Source: Spongospora subterranea f. sp. subterranea (taxonomy: Eukaryota; Endomyxa: Phytomyxea; Phytomyxea; Plasmodiophorida). Taken from it: 64,000 bases of DNA. Location: the NCBI GenBank assembly GCA_049724395.1, contig JAUGWO010000082.1, positions 124,001-188,000 on the forward strand. The letters are read 5' to 3'. The translations under genes and the position numbers were made by a program. The notes under the pieces are model-generated. The model had not been told where the DNA came from. It ran no database searches and saw nothing but the letters and a program-made list of their open reading frames with translations. Positions 12,120 to 22,130 of the stretch are shown here, piece after piece; the stretch's first letter is position 1, and every line of letters starts with the position of its first letter.

Positions 12120-14532
12120 TTGAATAGGTGGGAGAGGAAATCGGGCTAGAACCGTTCGTCTCATCCTTGACTCTGAACTCATCCTTGCCCGTTGGCGCTA
12201 CTATCACGCCATTGCGTTATTACGCCATTACTCCAATGCGTGTCTTCACCTTGCTGGGATTGCTGCTTGTTGCGACCAGACCGACTCGATCTGTGACAAC
12301 CGAAATTGGACATGGTTGGGCCGAACCGCTTGGCTCAGCTCAGGCCAATGCCGCCACAAGAATCGCTTCCTCGACTATCTCGGTATGGATGGGGTAATGT
12401 TGCTCCAAAGAATCCTGAAATTCAGAGTTCATTGGTCCTTGCAGGAGACCATGCACGACGAGACCCAAGAGTTACACGATCTAGTATTTGAATATTCGAT
12501 ATGGGAGTCAACTTGGCAGCAAGACAATTCCTTTTTGGAGTCTGATTTTTTCAATATCAATCGTCTCGACAAGGTTGATGAACGTTCTTCCATGAATGTA
12601 GCCGTTCACTTCATCCTCGAAAAGAGATTCATCTTATTATTGACGTTTTTAGGAATGGCACTCGAGCGCAGGTTCAAAAATTAGCGCGTCCCATTTCGAT
12701 GTCGATTCTCAACACTTGAGCCAAGAATGCGAGACCATCGATTGTCTCGATCCAAATCGAATTCCCGTTGATTCAAAAAATTTGTCGTCAAAAGACTTTC
12801 TTGACAATCTCGTGCCCGATAACAGAAACGCCCACCAGTTTGGGGACAGTTTTTCCAGAACCTTAGCAGTTCAGTTCATGTCCAAATTGTGCTTGGGTTT
12901 GCTAAGTTCGTCTTAGGATTGTAAACCGACCACGAATCCAAATCGTGATGCATCCCGTATCAGTATTGATGGTCAACAGTCAATTGAAAGCGTAGAGGGC
13001 AACACTTTCGATTGCCGCATCGTAAATACAATTAATTTGAAAAACCGAGGCTGTTGAGGTTCGTGAGACTTTCGTGCCAGTAAGCAATTGCCGAAAATCG
13101 TGATTACCAATATCTGCTTTTGGGCGTACTAGGATGGATCTCCGGGCCACACTCACAAAATTGTTCATTTCCGTAATTACAAGTACTTGTTGGGATTGAG
13201 AATGCTTTGTCCGCACTTAAATTGGGACATGGATGAGGTCAAAGACTATGATAGCCTCTGTGTGTTTCTGGTCAGAATTCTGGTTCACCGCTCCGTCTGA
13301 GATTTGATGATCACAAAAACGTATCGTCTGCTTAGGGTAAGGAGACGAATCCAGAACAGGTCGAGGTTCACGGCAGTTTCGCCAAGACACACCACATGAT
13401 GGAACTACTGTTGCGCGGAAAGTCGGGGCGGGATAACGTTGAGGTCGGACAAAACAACAGGGATGTTCCTGAATCTAGTCTAATTGCCAAGGCAACCAGC
13501 ACCCTGCAAAAACTGATCCACATTTCGAATTTTGTTTTGAAACTGTTCTCTTGCCGAAAATCGGGCTGCATTATTAGTCCTAAAGTTCTTGCATGTTTTA
13601 AGCGCATCTGTATCCCCGTCCTTCAATGTCTCGTCAAATGTTGCCGCAAAGACATGCACCTGTTCCAGACTCGTTGGGGAACGCGTTTCAAGCACCGTCA
13701 TTTTGGATTGAAATACTGCCCCGGTCGTAGATCAAATCAACACACCTGCGGTTTCCAGATGACCAAAATCGTCGAAAACCCTGACATCAGGTTTTTCATT
13801 CGCCTTTTTTTTAGAAAAAAATGATGAACATTTATGCTTTCAGAGAACACCACTCAGTTTTGAAGGATCTCAGAGCTCGTATTCATGCTGGTTCAACGTC
13901 AACAACCACACAAAAACAACTCAATCTGTGCTGGATATTCAACGAGACATACCGATCAACTGCCACCGTGGTTCGAAAGAGTCACCGAGCATTTTATATC
14001 CAGTGTCCGAGACCCATCTGGGGGTGCTTTGTTCATCACTGTGACCAAAATACAAATGAATGGATTCAAAAATGGGGCCCTCAATTCGCACATGAGGAAT
14101 TCGGCATGCGGCAATGTCAGGGCTTGGAGTTCATTCAATGCGGGATTGATCGAGCCACCATTTGATATTCCAGCAAGACGGTTTCTTCGCGGAAAATCAA
14201 CCCGAGACCTCCTCCCAGCGCTTTCCGAAATTCTCCAACAGTATGATCAGTTCGTGATTTCGGAGACAGCATCAAGGATGTTCACTCATACGGCTTTAGC
14301 TATTTTGATCAGAACATGCTGCCGTCCTATAATCAATTGTTTACATCGTCATTGCGCTGGAAATGTTGAGGAATTTGTTCGGAGATGGGGAAAATCAGTA
14401 GCCTACAGCAAGTTCAGTAGCGATTGTTGTCCTGGAACAGGCTCAAAGGACTCTGATATCTGTCAATATGATTCTTGCTCATCCCAAGGTTACATGATGG
14501 ATGACCCTCCAATGCTTCAACAAACAAGGTAG
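12120..14532 (+). CDS. Cys-rich repeat protein, unknown family (probably secreted), exon structure unresolved
   Basis: Several exons in different frames carry variants of one Cys-rich module, here called units. Three are clear: 13600-13740 (CIPVLQCLVKCCRKD, then RWGTRFKHRHFGLKYCPG), 13999-14150 (CPRPIWGCFVHHCDQN, then KWGPQFAHEEFGMRQCQG) and 14320-14450 (CCRPIINCLHRHCAGN, then RWGKSVAYSKFSSDCCPG). The shared pattern is C-x-P-x3-C-x4-C, about 9 residues, F/W-x2-(R/K)WG, about 12 residues, C-x-G. A fourth, more distant copy may lie at 12230-12370 (NACLHLAGIAACC, then WLSSGQC). Units one and three are both preceded by LRGKSxRD. A 50-nt intron at about 13792-13850 joins units one and two; a 58-nt intron could join two and three. 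AATAAA at 14542-14547 follows the stop at 14532. Start and signal peptide were not found, so secretion is inferred only from the cysteines. Confidence 0.45.
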
Positions 14533-14659
14533 ATGAAGTCAAATAAACCCCATTATGGTAGTTCACAAGATTTATACGATTATTTGTTAAGTTCATATGA
14601 ACTTTTTTTCTGGCCAAGATGCATACAGTATGTTGATTCAGCACTTCCCTCCGCTAGGG

Positions 14660-16520
14660 TCTTGGTAGCCAACTCACGCTCGATTGATTTTTTTTGTTGA
14701 GTATAATGAATGGTTGGAGTCGGCTACCATCAGATATGGTGGCAGTGGAAGGATGCCATTAGATCCCCCCCGAATTGAGATCAACCGACTCGTCTTCGGG
14801 TTGTTTAGACGGACGAAACAAGATTTCACGGCAAACATGTAGATGACATCATGATTGCCCACAACAACCTCGTAACCACTTCGGTAATCGTCTCAAGCAG
14901 AAATGGGGTATAACTGACCTCGGGGAACCACAACGAGGGAATAGCCATATCACAGGAGGATTACGTTGGAAGTCTCCTTCTGCGGTTTCGATCCCGCGAA
15001 TCTGTGGATACGCGTCACGAACCTGGTCTTTATCTCAGCAAAGAGTCCTTCCAGTAATCAAGAACGTGAAGACATGAAAACCGGTCCCTACTCGGAACTA
15101 GTCGGCAGTTTGAACTGGCTTGCAATAACCACAAGACCCGACATTGAATCTTGAAGGGTCCAACAACGCGGTTATCGGATACGGTGATGCCGGTGGCGCC
15201 ATCATACTGTCCAGGATCAAGGGGGGACTGGGCTGGCCACCCTTGATTATCGTCGATCTATAACGTATCTTGACAGTTCATGGCTCTCCAGCAATCGAGT
15301 ATTCATGATTTAAACACTATCAAAGGATATATCAAAAAGAGAGCTCCTTCGATAACACTCTGGAATTTGATCGATTCGAGCGAACGAGCCGTTTTTACTA
15401 TCAATTGAGAGCAAGAGGTTTTTCTGAAAATTTACATGTTTCCAAACTTCGGACAAATCAAACATCAGAGCTCCCGCGATCAACAGAATCCAAGAACAAC
15501 GAGATCAGTTATTACCATTCATCATCCCTTATTATGACTCTCCTCTAACAAGGGCGTCGAAGCAATTCATTCACTCTTTGAACGGGCATCCAGATGCACG
15601 AGTACTCAAACCTAAGTTCATCTCCTGCTTCAGAAGATCTAACAATCCTTCTCGAACTCAGTAGTCAATCGAGTATTAATTTAGAGCAAATTCAATATCT
15701 GTCAAAAAAACAGAAATTGGTTAATCGTCTCTAGACAGCTTCCTGAATAATACATTGAATTTGTTCTAAACTTAATACCTGATTGGCTAATGGAGGTTCG
15801 AGAAGGTTTTTAGATCTTCTGAAGCAGGAAACGAACTTGAGTTTGAGTATTCGTGCATCTGGATTTTCGTTCAAAGAGTGACTGAATTGCTTCAATGCCC
15901 TCGCTCACCCAACGACACAGCATCTATGACCCTATCTGCACCAACTTCTGGAACATGTTGATTCAACTTCTGACAGAGGAATACTGGGAACAACATCCAA
16001 AAAGCAGAGAGGCAAAGAGAAGCCGACGAAAAACAAATCGCAGATCCAGCCATCATGCAGGCAAATAAAAAAATGCTCAAGGCGACTTGCGATGCTCTCC
16101 ACCCAAGCCGCCAGCAACAATTAACAAGGAGAACCCCCAAAACGAACAGCGCCGCCAAAGGATATCAGCAACCTACCGCTTCCAAACGAAGTACAAAGCG
16201 TACAAATACATCCACAAGAATTCAACCCTCTACCGCATCGTCGTCCGTTGAAGCTGAATACATCGCATTGTGTGCAGCGTTTCGCGAGGCGAAATGGATA
16301 CGTCAACTTTTTTCTGGACTCGAATCCCGAACCCATTTTTGGGGACAACAATGGCTGCATCTCAATAAGTGCAAACAGTCGACCGATGCGAGAACACAGC
16401 CACATTGACGTCGAATATAATTTTGTGAGGCAGTTGATCGGCAACAAATCAAGGTCGAATACATGCCTACCGACAAATGATGGAAGACATTTTTACTAAA
16501 CCTTGTGCGGGACCGGCGTT
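14660..16520 (+). mobile_element. Decayed Ty1/copia retrotransposon pol remnant
   Basis: Broken frames on the plus strand match the end of a copia polyprotein in the right order. The reverse transcriptase catalytic motif appears as HVDDIMIAHNNL near 14837, then PYSELVGSLNWLAITTRPDI near 15090-15150, and an RNase H end at 16236-16480 with SSSVEAEYIALCAAFREAKW, DNNGCISISANSRPMREHSH and IDVEYNFVRQLIGN. In-frame stops and shifts separate these blocks, so the element is dead. No integrase, gag or LTR pair was recognised. The stretch between 15170 and 16230 contains a separate inverted duplication (15559-15893) that interrupts the pol frame. Confidence 0.8.
15559..15893. repeat. Long imperfect inverted repeat (about 140-bp arms)
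   Basis: The left arm 15559-15696 and the right arm 15754-15893 are reverse complements with scattered mismatches and small indels, separated by a 57-bp loop. Shared blocks include CACTCTTTGAACG, ATCCAGATGCACGA and CTGCTTCAGAAGATCTAA. Translated in one frame, the left arm reads as protein (FERHPDARVLKPKFISCFRR), so an ex-coding fragment may have been duplicated in inverse orientation. It sits inside the decayed copia element. Confidence 0.85.
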
Positions 16521-16578
16521 CAAGAAATTGAATTCCTTGCTCGTCAGTTATCTTTGTCTTTGGTTTGAAGATGTGCTA

Positions 16579-16682
16579 TGATCAACCCCATTCCGTTCTT
16601 TGGTTTGAGGGGGCGTGCTAAGATCAACCCCATTCCGTTCTTTGGTTTGAAGGGGCGTGCTAAGATCAACCCCATTCCGTTG
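16579..16682. repeat. 42-bp tandem repeat, about 2.5 copies
   Basis: A unit starting GATCAACCCCATTCCGTTCT recurs at 16579, 16621 and 16663 (period 42 bp), with a partial unit ahead of it near 16555. The copies differ at only a few positions (GAGGGGGC versus GAAGGGGC). The array lies directly downstream of the copia RNase H remnant. The 42-bp period leaves frames open, which accounts for short ORFs on both strands that I do not consider genes. Confidence 0.8.
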
Positions 16683-17169
16683 ATATTCCCACAAATACCG
16701 GACGCCCCCCCAAACTGCACTGCTTTGCACATTCTTTTATTGTTCTTACACCTACTCCCAACCGCGATTTCGTTCGATCGTTTTTGTTTTTCTTATGCGC
16801 TAAACGGCAAACCTTTTCGTGTGGGTTGTAGGTGAGAATACAAGAGACCAACAAGGCTGTCCAATTGCGCCGACCTTATCCAGGTTTGGGATTGTGTCAG
16901 TGATCAAGAAATACTTTCCATTCAAGATATAACTGAACTACATGAATTACCGCATCTAGACTGAACCGCTCTGAGGCACAGACACGATAAGATTACGGTT
17001 TTTGCTCTGCTGGGGCTGACTCTACTTTGACATTTGCCGGTTTTCCGTGCCAAAAAGTGAAACGAACGAAACTATTTATTATGGTAAAATGTCGACTTCC
17101 CGATTGGCTATAGTTTCTATGGAGATAAGAAGTACAGCCACCAAGGAAGACATTTCAATATTGGACAAT

Positions 17170-17721
17170 GCATAGTTATAAAACTATACAAATGTGTTGA
17201 CCAACGTACTTATTGAAAAATCACGTTGGCTTCGAACAGTCCAAATCTTACAAACCTTCATTTGTGATCGTCATTGATGGCCTGAAAAGACGCGCGATTA
17301 GCATAACATTCCGATTAATGATCGAACTAAAAAACAATTGGATTGGTTTCAGAATAATTGTAAAAATCCACATGACACATTCGGTAGACCATCGCGAGAT
17401 ACAATTGAATCATCAGAATAACTACAATAGAGAACTGTGCAATGAGCAGCTTACATGAGATATTTAGAATGCCAATGAGGTGGAGGGCATGAAACCTATA
17501 ACACGACGGGTAAGATTTTGATTGGAGCAGCCGATGATAAAAATGATTGCAAGAGCATCCGACACGATCGACCAGATCATCATGTAAATAAATAATATGA
17601 GTGGTGCATGGTTCAAAATCTTCATCTGAACGGTAAAGCGTGTGCTGAAAACTTTACCAGCTGTTAAGATGAGAGACCGGCTAATGGCTATGCTCGTCAA
17701 ATACCCACCAACTCTTGACAC
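17170..17721 (-). CDS. Possible small membrane protein (unrecognised)
   Basis: A minus-strand frame from ATG 17721 encodes about 85 residues with one strongly hydrophobic span (APLILFIYMMIWSIVSDALA, continuing IIFIIGCS). Beyond a candidate GT..CAG intron, a second open segment near 17435-17330 (FSIVVILMIQLYLAMVYR) is also hydrophobic. The reading resembles part of a polytopic membrane protein, but the intron phase does not fit cleanly and no family is recognised. It lies in an otherwise gene-poor stretch (16700-18100), so it may be a fragment. Confidence 0.3.
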
Positions 17722-18108
17722 AACAATATCGGAATGACGAAATCTGGCGTCCGACGGTCACAGACTCGGACGCCCGCAATCCGTCACGGACTGCGGAATT
17801 TGTTGCAACGAAAACATTAGGGGAGTGTCACAATACCGAATTATGTACAGTACAGAACGAATGAACGATTTGTAATCTCAAATCTAAAGCTTGTTTTCGA
17901 CTTGATCCTAAACTATATGAAATGTCACCAGTATCACAGTCACGTTTGGCTTGATATAACTCTATCTCTGTTGCCGCAAGTTCCAGTTAAAACCATCAGG
18001 CTCAATTGTTCATGACACATCTCTGTTGCCGCATCTCCAGTTCCAGTTAAGGGTCAACACATCACTGGTCATGTTACCTGATCAGGAATCTAGCGGTTTA
18101 AGTATCGC

Positions 18109-18628
18109 CATGACCGGTCATGTTACAGTACATGATCAGGAGTCCCACTGGTACTGATATCCCATGACCGGTCATGTTACAGTACATGATCAGGAGTCCC
18201 ACTGGTACTGATATCCCATGACCGGTCATGTTACAGTACATGATCAGGAGTCCCACTGGTACTGATATCCCATGACCGGTCATGTTACAGTACATGATCA
18301 GGAGTCCCACTGGTACTGATATCCCATGACCGGTCATGTTACAGTACATGATCAGGAGTCCCACTGGTACTGATATCCCATGACCGGTCATGTTACAGTA
18401 CATGATCAGGAGTCCCACTGGTACTGATATCCCATGACCGGTCATGTTACAGTACATGATCAGGAGTCCCACTGGTACTGATATCCCATGACCGGTCATG
18501 TTACAGTACATGATCAGGAGTCCCACTGGTACTGATATCCCATGACCGGTCATGTTACAGTACATGATCAGGAGTCCCACTGGTACTGATATCCCATGAC
18601 CGGTCATGTTACAGTACATGATCAGGAG
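18109..18628. repeat. 54-bp minisatellite, nine full units plus a partial tenth
   Basis: The unit begins with the perfect 14-bp palindrome CATGACCGGTCATG, at 18109, 18163, 18217 and so on to 18595. The remainder of each unit contains TTACAGTACATGATCAGG and CCACTGGTACTGATATCC. The nine full units appear identical. On the minus strand the array is one open frame of an 18-residue repeat (MYCNMTGHGISVPVGLLI), an automatic result of a period divisible by three. Flanks at 17940-18108 and 18629-18760 contain diverged copies (for example CATGACTGGACATGTTAC), so the array looks like a recent expansion inside an older repeat field. Confidence 0.95.
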
Positions 18629-19023
18629 TGATATTTTGCCCCATGACTGGACATGTTACATTAATCAGGAATCCTACCAGCGGTTTATGTTGCCCCATAA
18701 CTTGTCATAGGGTATACGTTGCCCCATGACTGGACATGTTACCTGACCGCAATCCTGTAGCGGAATGGGTTGCTGATGATGGGTTATCGTGCGCCATGCC
18801 ACATTAGGCCTGACTTAGCTCTTGATTTACGTTATTCTACCTATCACCATTTCATAAATTTGCTGTACTGGGTTTCTCTCTTTATCTTGTTGTCTGCCCT
18901 TCGCGTATTTAATCTCAATTTCAGCACTTACCTTTTCAACAGCGATGACCAGACAGTCTGCAGATTCATTTTCAACATGCATCGAAATCGGGACGGAACC
19001 GCGTCGCGCGAGGCAATCCTGGA

Positions 19024-20567
19024 TTGCACTCTTTTCTTGAGGCTGACCGACGCTTCTTGAACTCCAGTGCTGGACAGCAGTTGGCTGACGTTAATTTTGT
19101 GTTTGCCAATGAACAAGACGTTGTCATTGGTCATCGCCTCATCCTGTGCATGCGTTCGGCCTACTTTTGCTCCCTTCTTAATGTTAAGACACAAATTATT
19201 CCTTTACGAGTCAATATTGATGCTTGCTCTCGTGCCCATTTCAAAATGGTCTTAGATTGGTTGTATTTTGGGTCATTACCTACCAAGGAGTTGATAACCG
19301 TGGAAACAATCGTGTCATTATTGGCAGTATCAACGAAATTTGAGCTTGAGGAGCTTGCCCATCTCAGTCTGACTATTATGATGCATGGAATTCCACCAGA
19401 CCAAAAGCCTCTGATTTCCGAAGAATGCTTGGAGAATGTTCTGCTCTGCTATGACCAAATTCACTCAAAGTCCTCCGATGTATTATTTGCTGTCCTTGTC
19501 CAGCGTTGCCTTCAGCTTGTATCAGTTAATTTCGAAGAAATCATCAACTGTAGTAGACTTCAATATTTAAGCATGTCCGCTGTAGCCTCTTTGCTATCGA
19601 GCCAGGAGCTGCATGTCCCCGAACTATTTTTGTTTCGATTTGCGGCAAAATGGTGTTCAAACAAGGTTGGTGGCAAACGGAGACACGCCGGAGAAAATAT
19701 ATCTGCCCAGGTACGAACTTGGAATAGCAACGGCAACTGCACAAAGCTGAAATGACTGGTCCAGGAACTGGCCAGCCCACTCTGGAAACATATAGCCTGG
19801 GATGAGATTCCAGGAATCGCCTTGGTTAAGGAAGTTCAACCGTCTGGATTAATCAGCTCTGACGACATGACAATTCTCTACCAAGCTTTGGCGCTTTCGG
19901 GGCAATATTCAAAGTTGGCATTTTGCCGAGCGTCTTCTACACCAATTTGTTTTGAAGTAAAATTTGCGAATTTTTCTACTCTGCACTTACAATGGCCCAT
20001 TTCAGGATGATGAGCAATTAAAGCTTTCGGAAAACAACACAATCGCTTCATCGACTTTGCTGTCCGGTGAATCCGTTCCAATTAGCTCGTTGCAGTCATT
20101 TTCAGAGGGGGTTCATTGTTTTGAGTTTCTGATAAGATCAATGTGCGATCGCCTTGTCATTGGGCTATTTGACACGGATTGTGACCACCGAAGGTTTTAT
20201 ATGTGCGGAATCGGTGATTGGCCCCAAGCAAAAGGTTGATTTTCACAGCCGTACGAAATTGTTTCTGAAAACGCTAATTACAGAAGTAGTGTTCGCACGA
20301 ATAGACGAGCTGAATGTCAATGATATTATAACTTGCGAGTTGGAGGTCGACGCTTGTCGATGCTCGTTTTTCAAGATCTCCCCGAAATGCGCTGGAGGAA
20401 GCAATACCGTTTCTGTCCGTCAACGCCAAATTATCTCCACGTTCCATGGCATGCCGTCAGGCCCACATCGCATTTACGTCGAGTTTAGCAGCCCGGGATC
20501 AGTGCAAGTGCTAAGACACAGGCTTTTATGGCAGGGCAATGAAAGAAACCAGGTTCCGGCCGCATGA
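19024..20567 (+). CDS. BTB/POZ-BACK protein with C-terminal SPRY-like region
   Basis: Exons about 19024-19710, 19765-19956, 20006-20234 and 20284-20567 join in frame through introns of 54, 49 and 49 nt. The BTB domain opens with FLNSSAGQQLADVNFVFANE and HRLILCMRSAYFCSLL. The BACK region follows (LQYLSMSAVASLLSSQELHV, ELASPLWKHIAWDEIP). The last 180 residues have a beta-rich look (EGVHCFEFLIRSMCDRLVIG, NDIITCELEVDACRCSFF) resembling a SPRY-type sandwich; that label is tentative. Such proteins often recruit substrates to cullin-3 ubiquitin ligases. The 5' end is unresolved: the BTB frame has no ATG upstream, so at least one 5' exon is missing. Candidate ATGs lie at 18943-18979 in other frames. 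Confidence 0.72.
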
Positions 20568-20946
20568 GATAAATATTGTTCCTACAAAGCAGCCTGCAAT
20601 GTTCTAACCATTTCGTCGTAATAGCTCGAAAACCGAATGAAAACTTGTTTATATTTTTGTCGGCTACAAGTGACAAATTGATGAAGATGGGAGATCCTTA
20701 CGGTGATCTGTCATTCCCAACGAATTTTGTCATCTGGAGTTTCTTGTTTCTGGTCGACTGCTGCAAAAGGACTGTTCAGTCGATTACAAATCAGGATGCA
20801 CCGGATATTGACTGCATGATGGCCAGGCCGCGACAGTATTCGGGACACGGACATGGCCAATCGACCGACAATCAAGGGTATTCGAGGGTATTCGCCTTGC
20901 AACGGCATAGCTGTTATTTTTGGACCAAGGGTCGTGTTCCAACATC
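20568..20946. other. Interval between BTB and MORN genes, no gene assigned
   Basis: A plus-strand frame from near 20576 stays open for about 135 codons but runs into the MORN gene in a different frame and shows no recognisable sequence. I see only presumed 3' and 5' untranslated DNA here. Confidence 0.4.
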
Positions 20947-21824
20947 ATGGTGGCATTCATCGCCGATATGCTTGACCATCTAGCCCCGTTATCTAGGGCC
21001 AGGCCTATCGTGTTTGCAGTATTCACCGCTGTTGTGGCGTCGCTCATTCTCAGGAGAGCGTTACGCTTGCTCTATTCGTCACGACCGAAACCGTACTGGA
21101 TTATTGGCAGTAACTCAGCCAACCCGTTAACTTGCTTTGATCTAGGAAATACGTTGGCCAGCGGGATGAAAACGGGCTCATGACTGGAAAGGGGCAAACT
21201 TCCACTTTCAAATGGCGATTTTTATGAAGGTGAGTTCATTAAAGGCATGTTTCATGGAGAAGGTAAATTCAAATCTGAGCTTCCAGTACGGTTTGTTTGA
21301 AATACGCCATGAAATTGACTCAGGGTTATATATGTTTAAAGACGGCAAATCATACTATCGGGGATCGTTTAAGAGTTCGATGTTCCATGGGAAAGGAGAA
21401 GAGGTCCTGGGAGTCAGAATGTGTCGCGAAATCGTGCTCTGAAATTGACATAGTTTCACAGATGTATGGGACAAGCAACTCAAAATATGTTGGATCGTTC
21501 AAAGCGAACAGAAGAGACGGACACGGAAGAATCGATTATGGAACAGGCGGTTCTTATGTAGGAAAGTGGAAGAACGGGTTGAAACACGGCACCGGGACAT
21601 TAAAATACGTCAACGGTGATAAGTTTTTTGGACATTTCGAAAACGGGTTCAAGCAAGGTGCAGGAGAATATTCTGGGCGAACATTCCGGATTGTGGGCAA
21701 CTGGACCAAGAATCACGCTGATGCGGACTGCATCGTGCACGCCAAGAAGGGGTTTGATCCAAGTCACTTAATTGGTGTATCGGAAGGAGGGCCCGATCTG
21801 ACTAATATTCAATACTCTCAATGA
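20947..21824 (+). CDS. MORN-repeat protein with N-terminal membrane segment (one-base frameshift)
   Basis: Exons 20947-21092, 21146-21262, 21324-21403 and 21462-21824 are joined by introns of 53, 61 and 58 nt. Summed exon length is one base too long. Dropping one G of the GGGG run at 21191-21194 restores KYVGQRDENGLMTGKGKLPL and the rest of the frame. The N-terminus has one hydrophobic span (PIVFAVFTAVVASLILRR). Then come about seven MORN repeats, such as YEGEFIKGMFHGEG, YYRGSFKSSMFHGKG, YVGKWKNGLKHGTG and FFGHFENGFKQGAG. MORN repeats are common in proteins that link membranes to cytoskeleton or bind phosphoinositides. The start ATG 20947 precedes the membrane span directly. Confidence 0.8.
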
Positions 21825-22130
21825 TCATTCTGTCTGCCAATTTTCAATCTTCAAGTTCACGTATCAGTATTGAGATCAACACCATAAATTTATGACGAAC
21901 TACGTGTTCGAGATGCCTTCTGCTGACACATTGTTGGGTTGAACTGTCGGTTGCGTTGGTTTGGTAGGGGTTGATGAAGTGGTTGGGTATCTGGTAGAGT
22001 AAGTACCGGAGTGGTTGCGCTGCTGTCATGATCTCGCTGGCTGGTGTGGCCATGGCAATTGCCAGGAATATTGTTGTTGGTTAGACTGTAGTTGGGTCAC
22101 AAAGCTACCTAGGTCGGAGTCTGACCCGCC
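21825..22130. other. Intergenic interval MORN-TFIIIC
   Basis: About 300 bases with no supportable gene. A minus-strand ORF at 21844-22053 has no protein-like features. The 3' half is G/T-rich on the plus strand (GGTTGGGTATCTGG and similar). Confidence 0.4.

Noticed and set aside
16544-16835. Short ORFs on both strands around 16.6 kb
   Set aside because: They derive from the 42-bp tandem repeat and are mutually antisense.
18098-18619. 173-residue ORF of an 18-residue repeat on the minus strand
   Set aside because: It is produced by the 54-bp minisatellite, whose period is divisible by three; no start context or flanking coding sequence supports it.
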